NCBI RefSeq assembly: GCF_004664715.2
Contig: NC_051070.1
Location: 68,638,200-68,702,199, forward strand
Length of the DNA: 64,000 nucleotides
From: Peromyscus leucopus
Taxonomy: Eukaryota > Chordata > Mammalia > Rodentia > Cricetidae
Reading direction: 5' to 3'
Under the pieces are notes generated by a model. The model made no database searches, had not been told where the DNA came from, and worked only from the letters and a program-made list of their open reading frames with translations. The position numbers were made by a program, and so were the translations under genes. Shown here one piece after another: positions 12,404 through 23,095 of the stretch (positions are counted from its first letter, which is position 1; each line of letters starts with the position of its first letter).

Positions 12404-12441
12404 TTGTGATTGGTCAGAGCTGCAGATTGTCTCCATGGCAA
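12404..12441. promoter_or_regulatory. CCAAT box and X-box-like motif
   Basis: 'gattggtcag' (inverted CCAAT) is followed by 'gtctccatggcaataa', close to the RFX X-box consensus GTNRCC-(0-3)-RGNAAC. Motif inspection only. Confidence 0.3.
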
Positions 12442-12910
12442 TAAAAAGGATTTTGTGCAGGAAGGCCGTTTGGCCTTGGAAATGAACTCATGGGAACACT
12501 CCTGGGAAAAGAGCCTCCTCTGCAGGGAGAAGGTGGGGGCGAGGGGGTGGAGGCCCGCGGAGATTCTCCCTGCCAGGGACAGATGCGGCTCTTCAGCCCG
12601 GCTACCCACCCTGGCGGCCCAGCTTCCCAACCGGAAGTGCTGTCGTGCTGGTAGCCACAGAGGATGTCAACTTCAAATGTCTGGCTGTACCAAATGGAAA
12701 AGTGCAAGTCAGGAGAGCATGGTTGAGGCAGGGGTCCACCTGTCCTTTCGGTGGCCCACAGAAGTTCTCTCTGCCCGCTCTGCTGCTTCTGGGCCCCCTT
12801 CCTTCCCAAGTCTACACAGAGCTTAGCCTCTCTCCGACCCTCACCCTAGGTCCGCTCTTCCCGGGCAAGGCATGAGTTCAACCCGCCGAAAATAACGCCC
12901 TTCTCCCAGA

Positions 12911-12934
12911 CCCCGCCCCACCCCCCTATAAGAG
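12911..12934 (+). promoter_or_regulatory. GC box followed by TATA-like motif
   Basis: 'ccccgcccc' (12911-12919) is followed eight bases later by 'tataagag' (12927-12934). The spacing fits a core promoter firing near 12958 on the plus strand. No downstream exon was recognised. Confidence 0.3.
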
Positions 12935-14329
12935 CTTCAATAATGAAACAAACATCCGCTGGTTCCCAGTCTCCAGGAGATATTTTCCTTTCTCACCTAC
13001 GGCTCTTTCTCTTTGGTTTTTCAAACCAGGAGCCTGGGCTTTGACATAATTCGGGCTCCCGGTAGGTCTCGAGGGTTTTCTGAGCCTCCCAGTCTTTTTT
13101 TAAGAGGCGCTTGCACAGCCAGGCGGATCTGGGTTCAGAGTGATTGCCTCTCGGGCAGGAAGCCTCCTCCAAACACCTCTAATCTCTCCCTATGGCACTA
13201 GCTTTTAAAAAGGATCAGAAGCCCATCCCTACTTGAAGGTGACTAATAACAGAGCGGCTGCTCTGTTCCTTCAAGGCAATCAGAGGTTAAATCCGATGCT
13301 GCGGCGGCAGAGCAGAGATCAGAACTGTAGGAACGGTTGGGACTTCACTCTGAGAAAAAAAAAAAAAAATGTCATAAGGGCAAAGTAGGTCTGTTCTCCA
13401 AAGCATTTGCTGTTGCTTCTGAGTCCTTGGGATTCTGAAGGGAGTTGGGTTTTGTTTCAGCTCCTATTTTTAAAGGCTAACAATGCAACTTCTCATAAAA
13501 TTCTAATGTGCTGAAGCTGGGGGTTTTGTCACTATAAGAGCACCCAGGCCTTCTGGACCCTGAGCAGAGAGCCCTGAGCGCACAGCCCAGCCACTGGGTG
13601 ATGAAGCGGGGTGGGGACGCAAACCCAACCCCATACCACCCAGAATCTGAAGCAACCTCAGCGCAGCTGCACATGGACGGGCTTCGTTTGCCACCTCAGG
13701 GCGGTGACTCTAATCACGTAGCCGAAGTCGGTATCCCTGGTAGCTTATGTAGGGCACTTACTAACTAAGCCTGCTTCCTTGAACTTCAGGGACCACTCCC
13801 TTCCTTGGAAACCTTTAACAGTAATCTTTAACCTCCTTCGTCTGGTGGGCCCAGGACTCTTCCTCAGACACACACCCCTTTTCCCTCCCATACCCTTTTT
13901 ATGTGGGAAGGATGATTGATCCATCTCTCTGTCTCTCTCCCCCACCCCTCTCTTTCTCTCCATCCTCAAATGCCTAACAGTCCCTGTGTGGGAACTTGAC
14001 CTCCACTACCCAGGGTCACTGCTTCTTACCTAATGGTACAGCTAAGAAGCATGTACGTGGTAACCCTCCCTGGCGCCTTTAAACAGAGCTGCCCACAGAA
14101 CGCAAAGCCACCTCACCACTTCTTGGTGACCCTGGGTTTCTCCTGGGGCCTCCTGCTAAAAACCAACCAAAAGGACCTTGGCAGACACACCTGGCTTCAA
14201 AACCCAGCTTTGCCAGCAGCTTCACTGTGTGGCTGTCTTCCCTTGGAGTCCTCCAAAAGGGAGCTTAAAGCCAACGCTGGACTGGGGAGACAGCTCAGCT
14301 GCAGACCCTGACGTGGATCCCGGTGTAAA

Positions 14330-14470
14330 AGCAGAGCGTGGCAGTTCACATCTGCAATCATCCCAGGACTGGGAGACAGAAACAAAAGGGATCCCTGGGG
14401 CTTGCTGCCATCCAGTGCCGCAGAATCAGCAAGCTCTAGAGTCCATAGAGACCCTGTCTCAAAATCTAAG
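14330..14470 (+). repeat. Diverged B1 SINE
   Basis: 'agcgtggcagttcacatctg', 'aatcatcccaggactgggag' and 'gagaccctgtctcaaaat'; degenerate B1 order. Confidence 0.6.
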
Positions 14471-14518
14471 GAAAAGAGCAATTGAGGAAGATGAACATTG
14501 ATGGCCTCTGGCCTCTGA

Positions 14519-14519
<1 letters not shown>

Positions 14520-14568
<49 letters not shown>
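14520..14568. repeat. (CA)n microsatellite
   Basis: About 24 perfect CA units directly after a SINE-like segment. Confidence 0.97.
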
Positions 14569-14569
<1 letters not shown>

Positions 14570-15215
14570 GGTGGGGGAGAAGGAGGGAGAGTGTAAAAGC
14601 AAAATGCAAACAAAAGGAAAGGCCAGTCTCTTGTCACATAACTTTGAGGGGCAGGAGTGAAGGAGGAGGGACCGATATGCCCGTCCTCCAGAGGAGCTGG
14701 CCGGAGGCTGCAGTGAGGGGGCTGCAGCTGTGGGCAACCGCTGTCACCTCCACAAGGGCCTCCTGAGAAATGCAGAATACCTTTCAGCCTCTCCACCCAT
14801 GGGACAGAAATTAATATCCACCGTCTCTGTCCCTGCTGCATTCACCGTGTCCTTCTGGATGACTTTGTACACAGCCCAAGCAAATTCCCTTGGAGTCACT
14901 CAACTGAACCACTAATTCTTCCCGGAACGCTAGGTGCTCCTCTGAGATTAGCAGAGGTGAGGACTGCCCCACAGAGCAGTCATGGACTTTAAAGGAGAGA
15001 ACTGGTAAGCAGGGCTTAGCCCTGAATCAAGACTCGTGAGTGGCAGTTCCTGCTCCCTAGCTCTCAGCCCTGGGAGAAACCATCTACTGAGCTATAAGGT
15101 CCTAATCTTACAGCCCCTTCTACACCCCCTCTTGGGTGGGACCCAGATTGAGTGGGACTGGAAGTCATGTAGGAAATAGCTCCTGAGAAAGCATTCCGAG
15201 TTTCAGATCTAGAAT

Positions 15216-15217
<2 letters not shown>
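14570..15217. other. No recognised feature
   Basis: Intergenic DNA; the long minus-strand open frame across 14197-14841 runs through the CA repeat and is an artefact. Confidence 0.5.

Positions 15218-15279
<62 letters not shown>
15218..15279. repeat. (TC)n microsatellite
   Basis: About 30 TC units. Confidence 0.97.
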
Positions 15280-15284
<5 letters not shown>

Positions 15285-15332
15285 CTCTTGTGGATATGAG
15301 TGTGTGTGTATTGCTCAGGTGCATATGAAAGC

Positions 15333-15786
15333 TGTCTTACCTTTCTACTGATGTAATAAGACACCATGACCAAGGCAACATATAGAAGACAGAGTTTATT
15401 TGGGGCTTACTGTTGACCATCATGGAGAGGAGCATGACAGCAGACGGGCAGGCTTGGCTCTGGAGCAGTACTGAGAACTTATATCTTGATCCACAAGCAT
15501 GAGGCACAAAGACCTAACTGAGAGTGATGTGGGTTTCTGAATCATTGAAACCTGTCCCCAGTGACACACCTCCTACAAGACACACCTCCTAATCCTTCCC
15601 AAGTAGTTCCACCAACCAAGGACCAAACATTGAAATATACAAACCAAAGAAGGCCATTCTCTTCAAACCACCATATTCCATTCCCTGCCCCCCATAGGCT
15701 TGTGGCCATATCATAATGCAAAATGTCTTTAGTCCAACTTCAAAAGTCCTCATAGTCTCAACACTATTTAAAAGTCCAAGGTCTCT
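15333..15786 (-). repeat. Dispersed rodent repeat, family not assigned
   Basis: 'aagacaccatgaccaaggca', 'agagtttatttggggcttac' and 'caccaaccaaggaccaaaca' match the order of 1145-1815. It ends where the LTR below begins. Confidence 0.6.
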
Positions 15787-16295
15787 TGTACCAGGCTTTC
15801 TTTTGGGCCCCCAACCAGCTCCCAAATCATGACATGGAGACTTATTTTTAGTTATGAATGCTCGGTCTTATCGTATGCTCGTTTCTAGTTAGTTCTTATA
15901 ATTTAACCTGTTTCTCTTCATCTGTTTTGCCTCGGTGTTTGGCCCTGACCCCCGTTTTGGGTAACTGTTGCCTTGCTTGCTGACCTTGACCAAATGTCCT
16001 CCCTATGCTAATTCCCTGCCAGTTTCCTTCCTCCTGAACAGCTTTCCAGAGGTTCCTTGTTTGTGTATCCTGCATATTTGGTGTAAACAGCTAGGATGCA
16101 AGTATGTAAAACATCTGTAGCAAACTTCTGCCCTCTGGGGTTCTCCCACTGTGCTATAAGCCTGTATTTAAGGCCTCTTCCCTCCTTCAATAAACGGCAT
16201 TCCACTGAGATGAATGACCCACTGTCTTGTCTCTGTTTTTTAATCCTCAGCCCCTCACTCGAACATGGCGAATGGGTGGTAGCATGGGCACTGCA
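15787..16295 (+). mobile_element. 5' LTR of an endogenous retrovirus (tRNA-Gln primer type)
   Basis: A 509-bp unit from TGTACCAGG to ...CACTGCA. It has a TATA-like 'gtatttaagg' and the poly(A) signal AATAAA in 'tccttcaataaacggcat'. Two bases after the CA end lies an 18-base sequence complementary to a tRNA 3' end. The 5' boundary is inferred from TG...CA only. Confidence 0.7.
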
Positions 16296-16297
16296 AG

Positions 16298-16315
16298 TGG
16301 AGGTTCCACCGAGAT
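16298..16315 (+). other. Primer binding site, tRNA-Gln type
   Basis: TGGAGGTTCCACCGAGAT matches the complement of the tRNA-Gln 3' end at 17 of 18 positions (one C to T). This is the expected position just inside a retroviral 5' LTR. Confidence 0.8.
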
Positions 16316-16396
16316 CTGTGAAAGAAGGGATTGCTGAAGGACACCCAAAGAAGGCTGGCCAGCATTTTAAAAGAAGGTAAGAGCGGGTGAATTGTT

Positions 16397-16798
16397 ATGG
16401 GTGCAACTAGTTTGCAGTTGCTCCTGGAGGAACAGTTAATTGAGCTGCTGAAGCAATAGGGTACCACCATTAAGAGCAGGATGGCTAAAGATTTCATTCA
16501 GATCCATTCAGAATGTTCGTCCCTGGTTTCTGGGGGATTTAATGTACCAGATTGGGAACAAGTTAAGATTAACTTACAAAAATGCCTGCATAAAGAAGGG
16601 CCTGATTCCACACCCTTAGTTACTTTCTCTTTGTGGCGCTTGGTTAAAGATGCGTTGCTTAGTGATAATGTCAAAGTTCAAGAACAATTAACTGAAGCTA
16701 AAGCTGTGTTAAAAGAGACTCATCAGGAGGCTCACAATCCACCTGTAGCTCCAGCTCCAGGGCATTGGGCCCCTCCTCTGGCCTCCATATTCACTTGA
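16397..16798 (+). pseudogene. Endogenous retrovirus gag (matrix) 5' fragment, broken
   Basis: A Met-Gly start 82 bp after the primer site opens a frame that meets a TAG at codon 21 (16457-16459). It then stays open to 16798 in the same frame. The later part has the betaretrovirus-like matrix pattern: a Trp in a DWEQV-type helix segment, then DSTPLV, a conserved Trp and a K-D-A-L segment, then a coiled, Glu-rich stretch and a Pro-rich end. No pro, pol or env follows. It is a truncated, inactive copy. Confidence 0.7.
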
Positions 16799-17429
16799 AC
16801 TTGTGTAGCATACACTCACAAGATGCATAAATGTACAATAAGTAATGAGTTTTTCTAAAGCCTTCTGAGAAATGGTCCAGGGGTGGGGGGTACAAGGAGC
16901 TGGGAAAGCTGGCAGGGGGCTTACTCATGAGCAAGTCCACACTGGAGGTCAAGGAACCCGATTTCTGGACCATATTTCCCAGCAGTCCTCTTCCAAGTCC
17001 CTGGCCCCTCTGTAGGGGAAGGCCAGGTGAGGTGAGTTGAAGTTTTTGTATGGTTTTTTTCCAGTTCTCTCCTCCTTGAGTAGCAGTTCCCAAGGCGTTG
17101 ATGGGTGTGTTTCAAGCTCTTCTGAGAAAGGCTAGAGACCAAGCTTGCTGGAGAGAAGGCATCAAGTTGGGAGAAAGAAATAGCCTCTGTGACAAGAATG
17201 TAGGTTGGATTATGAATCCTCAGGCGGCTACACCCCCTCACACCTGCATCTGTGCTTAGCCTCAGCAAGCAGAGCAAGGCAGAAGGAGGACACAGTCTCC
17301 TAGAAAGGCTTGGTGTGAAGTTAGCTGACAGTTCAGGAGGTTGTGGAAGAAAACAGAATCAGTTGCAGGAATATTGTGACAATGGCCTTTTCTGATGTAG
17401 TCTAGAGAGATCTATTTTGTATTGGGGTG
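16799..17429. other. No recognised feature
   Basis: Intergenic DNA between two retroviral 5' ends; open frames on the minus strand show no family signature. Confidence 0.5.
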
Positions 17430-17876
17430 TGTGGTGGTATTCTAATTGTACTGAAATGTGATTTTGATTGCATGTTAATAAATAAAGTTGCCCCGGGGGT
17501 CAGAGCTATTAGAGCCATAGCAAGAGTGGGGCAGTGGTGGCACACGCCTTTAATCCCAGCACTTGGTAGAAGAGCTAGGTAGATCTCTGTGTGTTCAGGG
17601 ATACAGCCAGCATTGGAGACATACGCCTTGAAGACCTGGGGGGTTGTACATACAGGCAGTGACGAGGCAGTCGCATGTTTGGGTTTACAACCAATGAGAA
17701 GGCAGAACAAAAAGACTGTGAAAAGACATACACACAGGAAATAGCTCTCTTTCGGAGAGCTAGGACCACCACAGGAGGAAGGGTGAGATTTTTAGCTCTG
17801 AGCTCTGACCTCTCGGTTTTCTCTTTTACATTGTTTCTGTGTTTCTTATTTAATAAGACGGTTGGTTACATCTACA
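17430..17876 (+). mobile_element. 5' LTR of a class II-like endogenous retrovirus (tRNA-Lys primer type)
   Basis: Starts TGTGGTGGTATTC and ends ATCTACA, then TC and a tRNA-Lys-type primer site. It is related to the LTRs at 21914-22396 and 34372-35082: same TGTGGTG start, same 'cctttaatccca' B1-like internal segment, same 'tttaataaga' and CTACA end. There is no matching duplication after the CA end, as expected for a 5' LTR still joined to internal sequence. Confidence 0.82.
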
Positions 17877-17878
17877 TC

Positions 17879-17896
17879 TGGCGCCCAACGTGACAA
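17879..17896 (+). other. Primer binding site, tRNA-Lys type
   Basis: TGGCGCCCAACGTG matches the complement of the tRNA-Lys(1,2) 3' end at the first 14 positions; the last four differ. Confidence 0.8.
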
Positions 17897-18160
17897 GAAT
17901 CCATTAAAAACCGCTTGGCTTGGTGGCAGGTCCGGATTCCCGCAAGGGCCGGCTCCCTAGCCCAGGCGGCTGGCTCCCTAGTCCAAATGGTCAGCTTCCT
18001 AGCCTGGGCCCAGGTCTGCTTGGCTTCAGGCCGGACTAACCGTGAGCTGCTTGCTTAAAGCCGGTGCTACAAACAACTCAGGCCTGCCCTACCTAACAGG
18101 GCCCCTGCCTGTAAAGCCAACGCACGTGGTAGGAGCTTAAGTCTGAATCTGCCCTCCTAA
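17897..18160 (+). mobile_element. Retroviral leader remnant
   Basis: GC-rich sequence with repeated 'ggctccctagcc/gtcc' phrases follows the primer site. No gag frame is visible. It stops at another repeat near 18160, so only the leader remains. Confidence 0.5.
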
Positions 18161-18760
18161 GTTCCTATGTTGAAATTTGAACACTAATGTGATAGTATTC
18201 AGAGTTGGGGCCTTTAGGACAGGATTACATTATGAGAACAGAGACCTTATGGGTGGTGTTAGGACCTTTCAAGGGTTCCATAAGTCATTAGGAGTCAGTT
18301 TAACCCTATATCCAGTTAGCAGCCTAGCAGTAGCAGGTTCTCTCCTAGGCTTTCTAACCTGTTGATCCATAGTCCTTAGCCTGATAATGGTACCGAATGT
18401 GAGTGTCATCATGTGGGGTGGGACTTAAGTCTAATCAGGAAGTGGGTGGTTACTCCCAGGATATTTGTACCACTATTGCACCCACACGCATGTCTTTCCA
18501 GGTCCGTCATTGTTGTTGCTTGAAGGGTTCATAGCCGGGTATGATGGATAATAAGATCTGAGGGAGGCTGATTATGATCAAAACACTCTGTATGAAACTC
18601 TCCAAGAACTAATAAATTAATTAATTGATAAAAGGGTTCAAGGGAGTGTGGCCTGTGCTTCTCTTCCACCACATGAGGACACAGCAGTGAGACACCATCT
18701 TGCAAGCAGAGAACAATCTTTACCAGACATCAAATGCTGCTGCCCTCACAGCCTCCAAAA
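18161..18760 (+). repeat. Dispersed rodent repeat, family not assigned
   Basis: 'ggtggttactcccaggatat' and 'aggttctctcctaggctttc' resemble segments of a family I also see at 52860-53340 and, reversed, at 60180-60370. Diverged. Confidence 0.35.
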
Positions 18761-18879
18761 TTCTTAAGAATAAAGTACGTTCTTTATACATTTTCCATTA
18801 TGGACCAAGAATGTAGCTTGTTATTACAATGCCTGCCTAGACTTCACAACATCCTAAATTCTATTCCCGACACTACATA

Positions 18880-18990
18880 CACTGAGCATGGCAGTGCTAA
18901 TCTGTAATCTACTCAGGAGGTAGAAACAAGACTACACAACAAGTTCAAGGCCAGCCTGAGACACATGAGACCCTGTCTCAGTAATAAGTA
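18880..18990 (+). repeat. Diverged B1 SINE
   Basis: 'gagcatggcagtgctaatct', 'aagttcaaggccagcctgag' and 'gagaccctgtctcagtaata'. Confidence 0.6.
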
Positions 18991-19019
18991 AATATGCCAT
19001 TGTTCTTTAAGAAGTACTT

Positions 19020-19205
19020 CTAAAGATTTTTATGAGTATTTTTGCCCATATGTATATATATATGTATGTTTGTATGTATGTGCAGTTTGTTAGCCATCAT
19101 ATGGGTTCTGGGAACAAAACCCAGGTCCTCTGGAAGAGCAACAAATGCTCTTAACTGCTGAGCTGTCTCTCCAGCCTCTATTTGTTTGTTTGTTTGCTTG
19201 CTTGC
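19020..19205 (-). repeat. B2 SINE
   Basis: The plus strand shows the reversed B2: AT-rich tail, 'ggttctgggaacaaaaccca', 'ggtcctctggaagagcaaca', 'tcttaactgctgagctgtct'. A (TTTG/CTTG)n run follows. Confidence 0.85.
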
Positions 19206-20590
19206 TTGCTTGATCACAGCAGCACTATTAAGTTAAAACAGGGGTGATGGCAGTGTCCTTCATGTGAAATTTTGTACTCATCTCTCCTACCTATTAAAAG
19301 AAGCTCCCCATAAATTAGCCAGATATCATGTAAGTGGTTTGTGGCCCGGGTGACCTTCCTTATAGATTAGGACAGTTCATCTAGTTTATAAAATCAGACC
19401 CAGGACAATTCTAAATGGCTGGTGCTACAGTTGGGGTTACTACTGAGAGATCTCAGTGTCAAAGCTCCAGATCCCCACATCTCAGATCCACTCTGGGCAC
19501 TCAGCAGGTCACCAAGGCCCCACCATTGCTACCAGCACCTTTTCTCTGTTGTCTCCAGACACCAGACAGAAGGCAGCCCTGCACATTTTCCCCTTCCGGG
19601 GTCTTCACGTTCTGAAAGTGTTCTGATATTAGCTTAGAGAAAACTAAAGGGGATTTTTAAATTATGTTTGAAATTTTTATAGTGTTGCATTTAAGTAATT
19701 CTACTTGTAGCAAATAGAACATTCAGCTGTTGAAAGACACCCAGTTCCTTTTATGCCTGATTAGCTAATTAAGGGTTTTCTCTGTGAACCTCCCTTCCTG
19801 CCACTCCATCCTTCTCGTTCTCTGGTTTCTTCTGGTAATCCCGAGGGACAGCCACAGGACTGCTCAAACCATTAGTGGAGATTTGAGATTAGCAGCCTGA
19901 AAGCTTCCGGGCGTTTCTGGACGCCAATCCTGTCGGGAAGTGGACCAATTGTTTCATTTTGTGAAGAGCAGTTCACTTTCTCCCTGGAGTGTCACAAAAG
20001 CAGCGGGTGAGCGTTGTCCTCCAAACACATTTGAGGGCATGCTTCCCAGAGACTGTAATGCAGCCCTGTTAGTGCCCTGCTCACATCCTCTGGCCCTCGT
20101 TCCAATTCCAGATGTGGCTGGGGTGAGCTGCGTGCTGCCTGTGCTCCTTGAATCGCTGCGCTGTGGAACAGCATCTTCTCCGGTTGGAAACAGTGGTTGA
20201 TAATCCCCCATCCCTACAACTCTTGATGGACAGAGGTGACAACTCTAATTTGGAGAACCTGGGGGAGACTGCCCTGTGGACTGCAGTGGCTTCCTGCAAG
20301 ATGAAGTAGAGGGATGGGGTGAAAAGGAAGGCCAAGGGCATCAAAATTGGCATGTGTAAGAATCTAATAGCAGAGCAAGGCTGAAAAGACCTCCCACCAC
20401 GGGCTGTGGGAGTGGGAGGAAGCCCGGGATCTCTAAACACTGAGTGCTGGAAGGGGCACAATATAAACAAGCAGTCTGTAAGGGATAGACGCTCTCCGCA
20501 GCCCAGAGCTTTGGAGACTCAGACCTATCCCCCTCTCTGGCCTATTTCCATTCCAGAGAGTGTCTTTCTCTTTCTTAAAAACTGTCTCTG
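19206..20590. other. Single-copy-looking intergenic sequence
   Basis: No repeat recognised. 19640-20060 contains homeobox-type 'gctaattaag', two CCAAT-type motifs ('cgccaatcct', 'gaccaattgt') and 'gttcactttctc'; it could be regulatory DNA. No exon was recognised. Confidence 0.35.
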
Positions 20591-20785
20591 AGCCAGGCAG
20601 TGGTGGCGCACGCCTTTAATCCCAGCACTCAGGAGGCAGAGGCAGGCGAATCTCTGTGAGTTCGGGGCCAACCTGGGCCTCAGAGTGAGTTCCAGGACAG
20701 GCACCAAAACTACCAGAGAAACCCTGTCTCAAAAAACCAAAAAAGAAAAAGGAAATAGAAAAAAAAAAAAAAAAAACTGTCTCTG
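20591..20785 (+). repeat. B1 SINE with long A tail
   Basis: 'agccaggcagtggtggcgca', 'gagttccaggacaggcacca' and 'gagaaaccctgtctcaaaaa'. The direct repeat 'aaaaactgtctctg' flanks it (20577-20590 and 20773-20786), a clean target duplication. Confidence 0.94.
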
Positions 20786-20789
20786 TTTA

Positions 20790-21907
20790 TATCATTGTCC
20801 ATGTGTCATTGATCAAGTCCTTTGTTCTAAACACAAGAACTAAGGAATCTCTACTGGGGCCTCTGGACTCCACCCTGCCTGTAACAGGGATACTCAGCAG
20901 CTTCTCGCTTCCCTGGCTCACTCTCACCACTGGCTCCTCACTTCCGCTCCATAACCTAAAATCCTTGCTTGGGCTCCACTCTCAAAAGAAACAGACCATG
21001 CAGGAACTGCAAGAGAGAGCCGGGCTGAGGTCTGACGGTCACTTTTCGTGGAGGCTGGCTGGGAGAAGAACTTGAATTCCAATCCTAACCTTGCCAAGCT
21101 GTATATAAATACAGACATCCAACCCTCTCTGGACTGACAAGTCATGTTTTTACCCACTAGGATTTACAGGAACTTTTCCTGCATTAAAGGACAGTATCTT
21201 TGAGCTTCTAAAGACTAAAAGGAACAAAAACTCGAAAATTCGAGTTCAGCCTAAGTAAAGCCACCAGCTCCAATGGGCTCCATTCCTGTGATTCGTGTAC
21301 TTACTAATTTATCTCCAAAGCTTAGTCTCCAAATACCACTGTTATATCAACCTGGGAGTCCAACAATTTAATTTTTTCAAGCATAATTTTTTTTGGTTCT
21401 TCGGGAATTTCACATCATGTAGCCCAATCCCACTAATATCCCAGTCCCTCCATATTCGTCCTTTACCCTTGTAGTATCACCCCCCCCCAAGGAAAACTTA
21501 AGAAAAAGTCATAAAAATAAGAAATAAAAAATAAAATAATATTAATTTTAAAACAAACAAAAACACTTTGCTCCTCTGACTTTCCTGCCTCTCCATTGCC
21601 TCTTCATTCATCTTAGTGGCATTGGGAGTTGCTGTATGTCATGCAGTAGACCCTTTTGTCCAAACATCTTTCCTTGCAAATGTTCATCATGTAATGTGTT
21701 GTTGGTCAGGTTCAAGGCCTCTGGCTTCTGGTGCACCATCAATACTGGACCTTCACAGAAACTTCTCTCAGATACCCTGCTGTTGCCTGGAGTCATGGAG
21801 ATCCTGGGGCTATGGTTCCACAGGACCAGTCCCTTCATGCACTCCAGTAGGTCATAGACAGGGTAGATGTTGGGAAGTGCCAACTCAAAGCCCTAGATGT
21901 GTGCCTG
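20790..21907. other. Intergenic sequence, partly old L1-like
   Basis: 20790-21360 shows nothing I can name. 21370-21907 has the feel of rodent L1 3' segments ('cacatcatgtagcccaatcc', 'ccctccatattcgtccttta') with an AT-rich run at 21500-21560; the assignment is weak. Confidence 0.35.
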
Positions 21908-21913
21908 GGTGGT

Positions 21914-22396
21914 TGTGGTGATATTGTGTTCCCTAAAATATTGTGTATCCTAATAAACCTATCTGGGGTCAGCAAACAGAACAGCCACTAGATACAAAGG
22001 CCAGAAAATGGTGGCACTCATGCCTTTAATCCTAGCCTTCTGGAGACAGAGATCCATCTGGATCTCTATGACTTCAAGGCCACACTGGAAACAGCCATGC
22101 ATGGTGACTCACGCCTTTAATCCCAGGAAGTGATGGCAGAAAGCAGAAAGGTATTTAAGGCGTGAGAACCAGGAACTAGAGCTGGTTAAGCTTTTAGGCT
22201 TTGAGCAGCAGTTCAGCTGAGATCCATTTAGATGAGGACTCAGAAGCTTCCAGTCTGAGGAAACAGGATCAGCTGAGGAACTGGCAAGTTGAGGAAGCTG
22301 TGGCTTGTTCTGCTTCTCTGATCTTCCAGCATTTAACCCAATACCTGGCCCTGGGTTTGTTTTTAATTAATAAGAACTTTTAAGATTCGTGCTACA
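21914..22396 (+). mobile_element. Solo LTR, class II-like, with perfect 6-bp target duplication
   Basis: Starts TGTGGTGATATTG and ends GTGCTACA. It is flanked on both sides by GGTGGT (21908-21913 and 22397-22402). It contains a B1-like 'cacgcctttaatcccag' segment and 'ttaattaataagaac', shared with the LTRs at 17430 and 34372. No internal retroviral sequence is present, so it is a recombined solo LTR. Confidence 0.88.
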
Positions 22397-22639
22397 GGTG
22401 GTAGCTGACTTGGTCAATCAAACAGGTGGAACCAGCTTTCCCAAGTGTCTATGTTGTGGGGGAGCTCTCCTATGAGGGGCAGGACCAGCTTTCCTGTGCC
22501 AGGTCACTGAGGTTCTACTATCCCAGGTCCAGAGAAGGGTGGGGTCAGCTCTCTGGTGGAGCGGGGGAGGGGGGCTGCTCTCCCCAGGCCAGTGAGGGAT
22601 GAGGCCAGCTCAGCACAGCCCTTGTATTTCAACACATGG

Positions 22640-23095
22640 TTCTCACGGGCCTCTGTGGTAACACGGGCCATGGACATCAACATAGACCCCAGCTGTGGCA
22701 GGACCAGGGACCAGACATGGCCAGCAGCAGCAGCAGCTGGGACCCAGATGTCACCAAGGCCCTGAGTGGCAGCACAGGCCTCTCGGATTGGCGTGGGTCC
22801 AGCAGGAGCGTGGTCCCAAGACTACAACATGGCCCCAGGTGGCAACCCAGGACCTGGGAATCCTTGTGGCCTTTGCTGGCAACACGGGCCATGTACATCA
22901 ACACAGACTCCAGCTGTGGTAGGATCATGGACCCAGACACGGTCCTCAGCAGCAGCCCTGGCTGGACATCACCATGGCCCTGGGTGGCAAGCAGGCCACC
23001 CACATCAGCCCCCCACTCCTCACCATCTTCACCTCTTCAGATCTGCCTCTTTCCACAGGACATGAACCATTCTGTCTGTCTGTCTGTCTGTCTCT
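22640..23095. repeat. Tandem duplication, period about 222 bp
   Basis: The block 'aacacgggccatg-acatcaacac/tagac-ccagctgtgg-aggac/tca' begins near 22660 and recurs near 22882, with further alignment through 'gacatgg/gacacgg' and 'cagcagcag' to the end of each unit. Identity is high but not perfect. GC-rich, with open frames in several phases. I associate similar sequence with a rodent repeat but cannot name it. Confidence 0.6.
23069..23092. repeat. (TCTG)n microsatellite
   Basis: Five to six TCTG units followed by a C-rich run. Confidence 0.85.

Larger units (their letters stand above)
11456..14329. other. Single-copy-looking sequence with promoter-like motifs
   Basis: The longest stretch here without obvious repeats. 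Several open frames overlap on both strands but none has splice or family support. It contains a GC box plus TATA motif at 12911-12934 and a CCAAT/X-box-like pair near 12404-12440. It may hold regulatory DNA. Confidence 0.4.

Noticed and set aside
14197..14841. 214-codon minus-strand frame
   Set aside because: Its middle is the (CA)n repeat at 14520-14568 and it overlaps a diverged B1; no family similarity.
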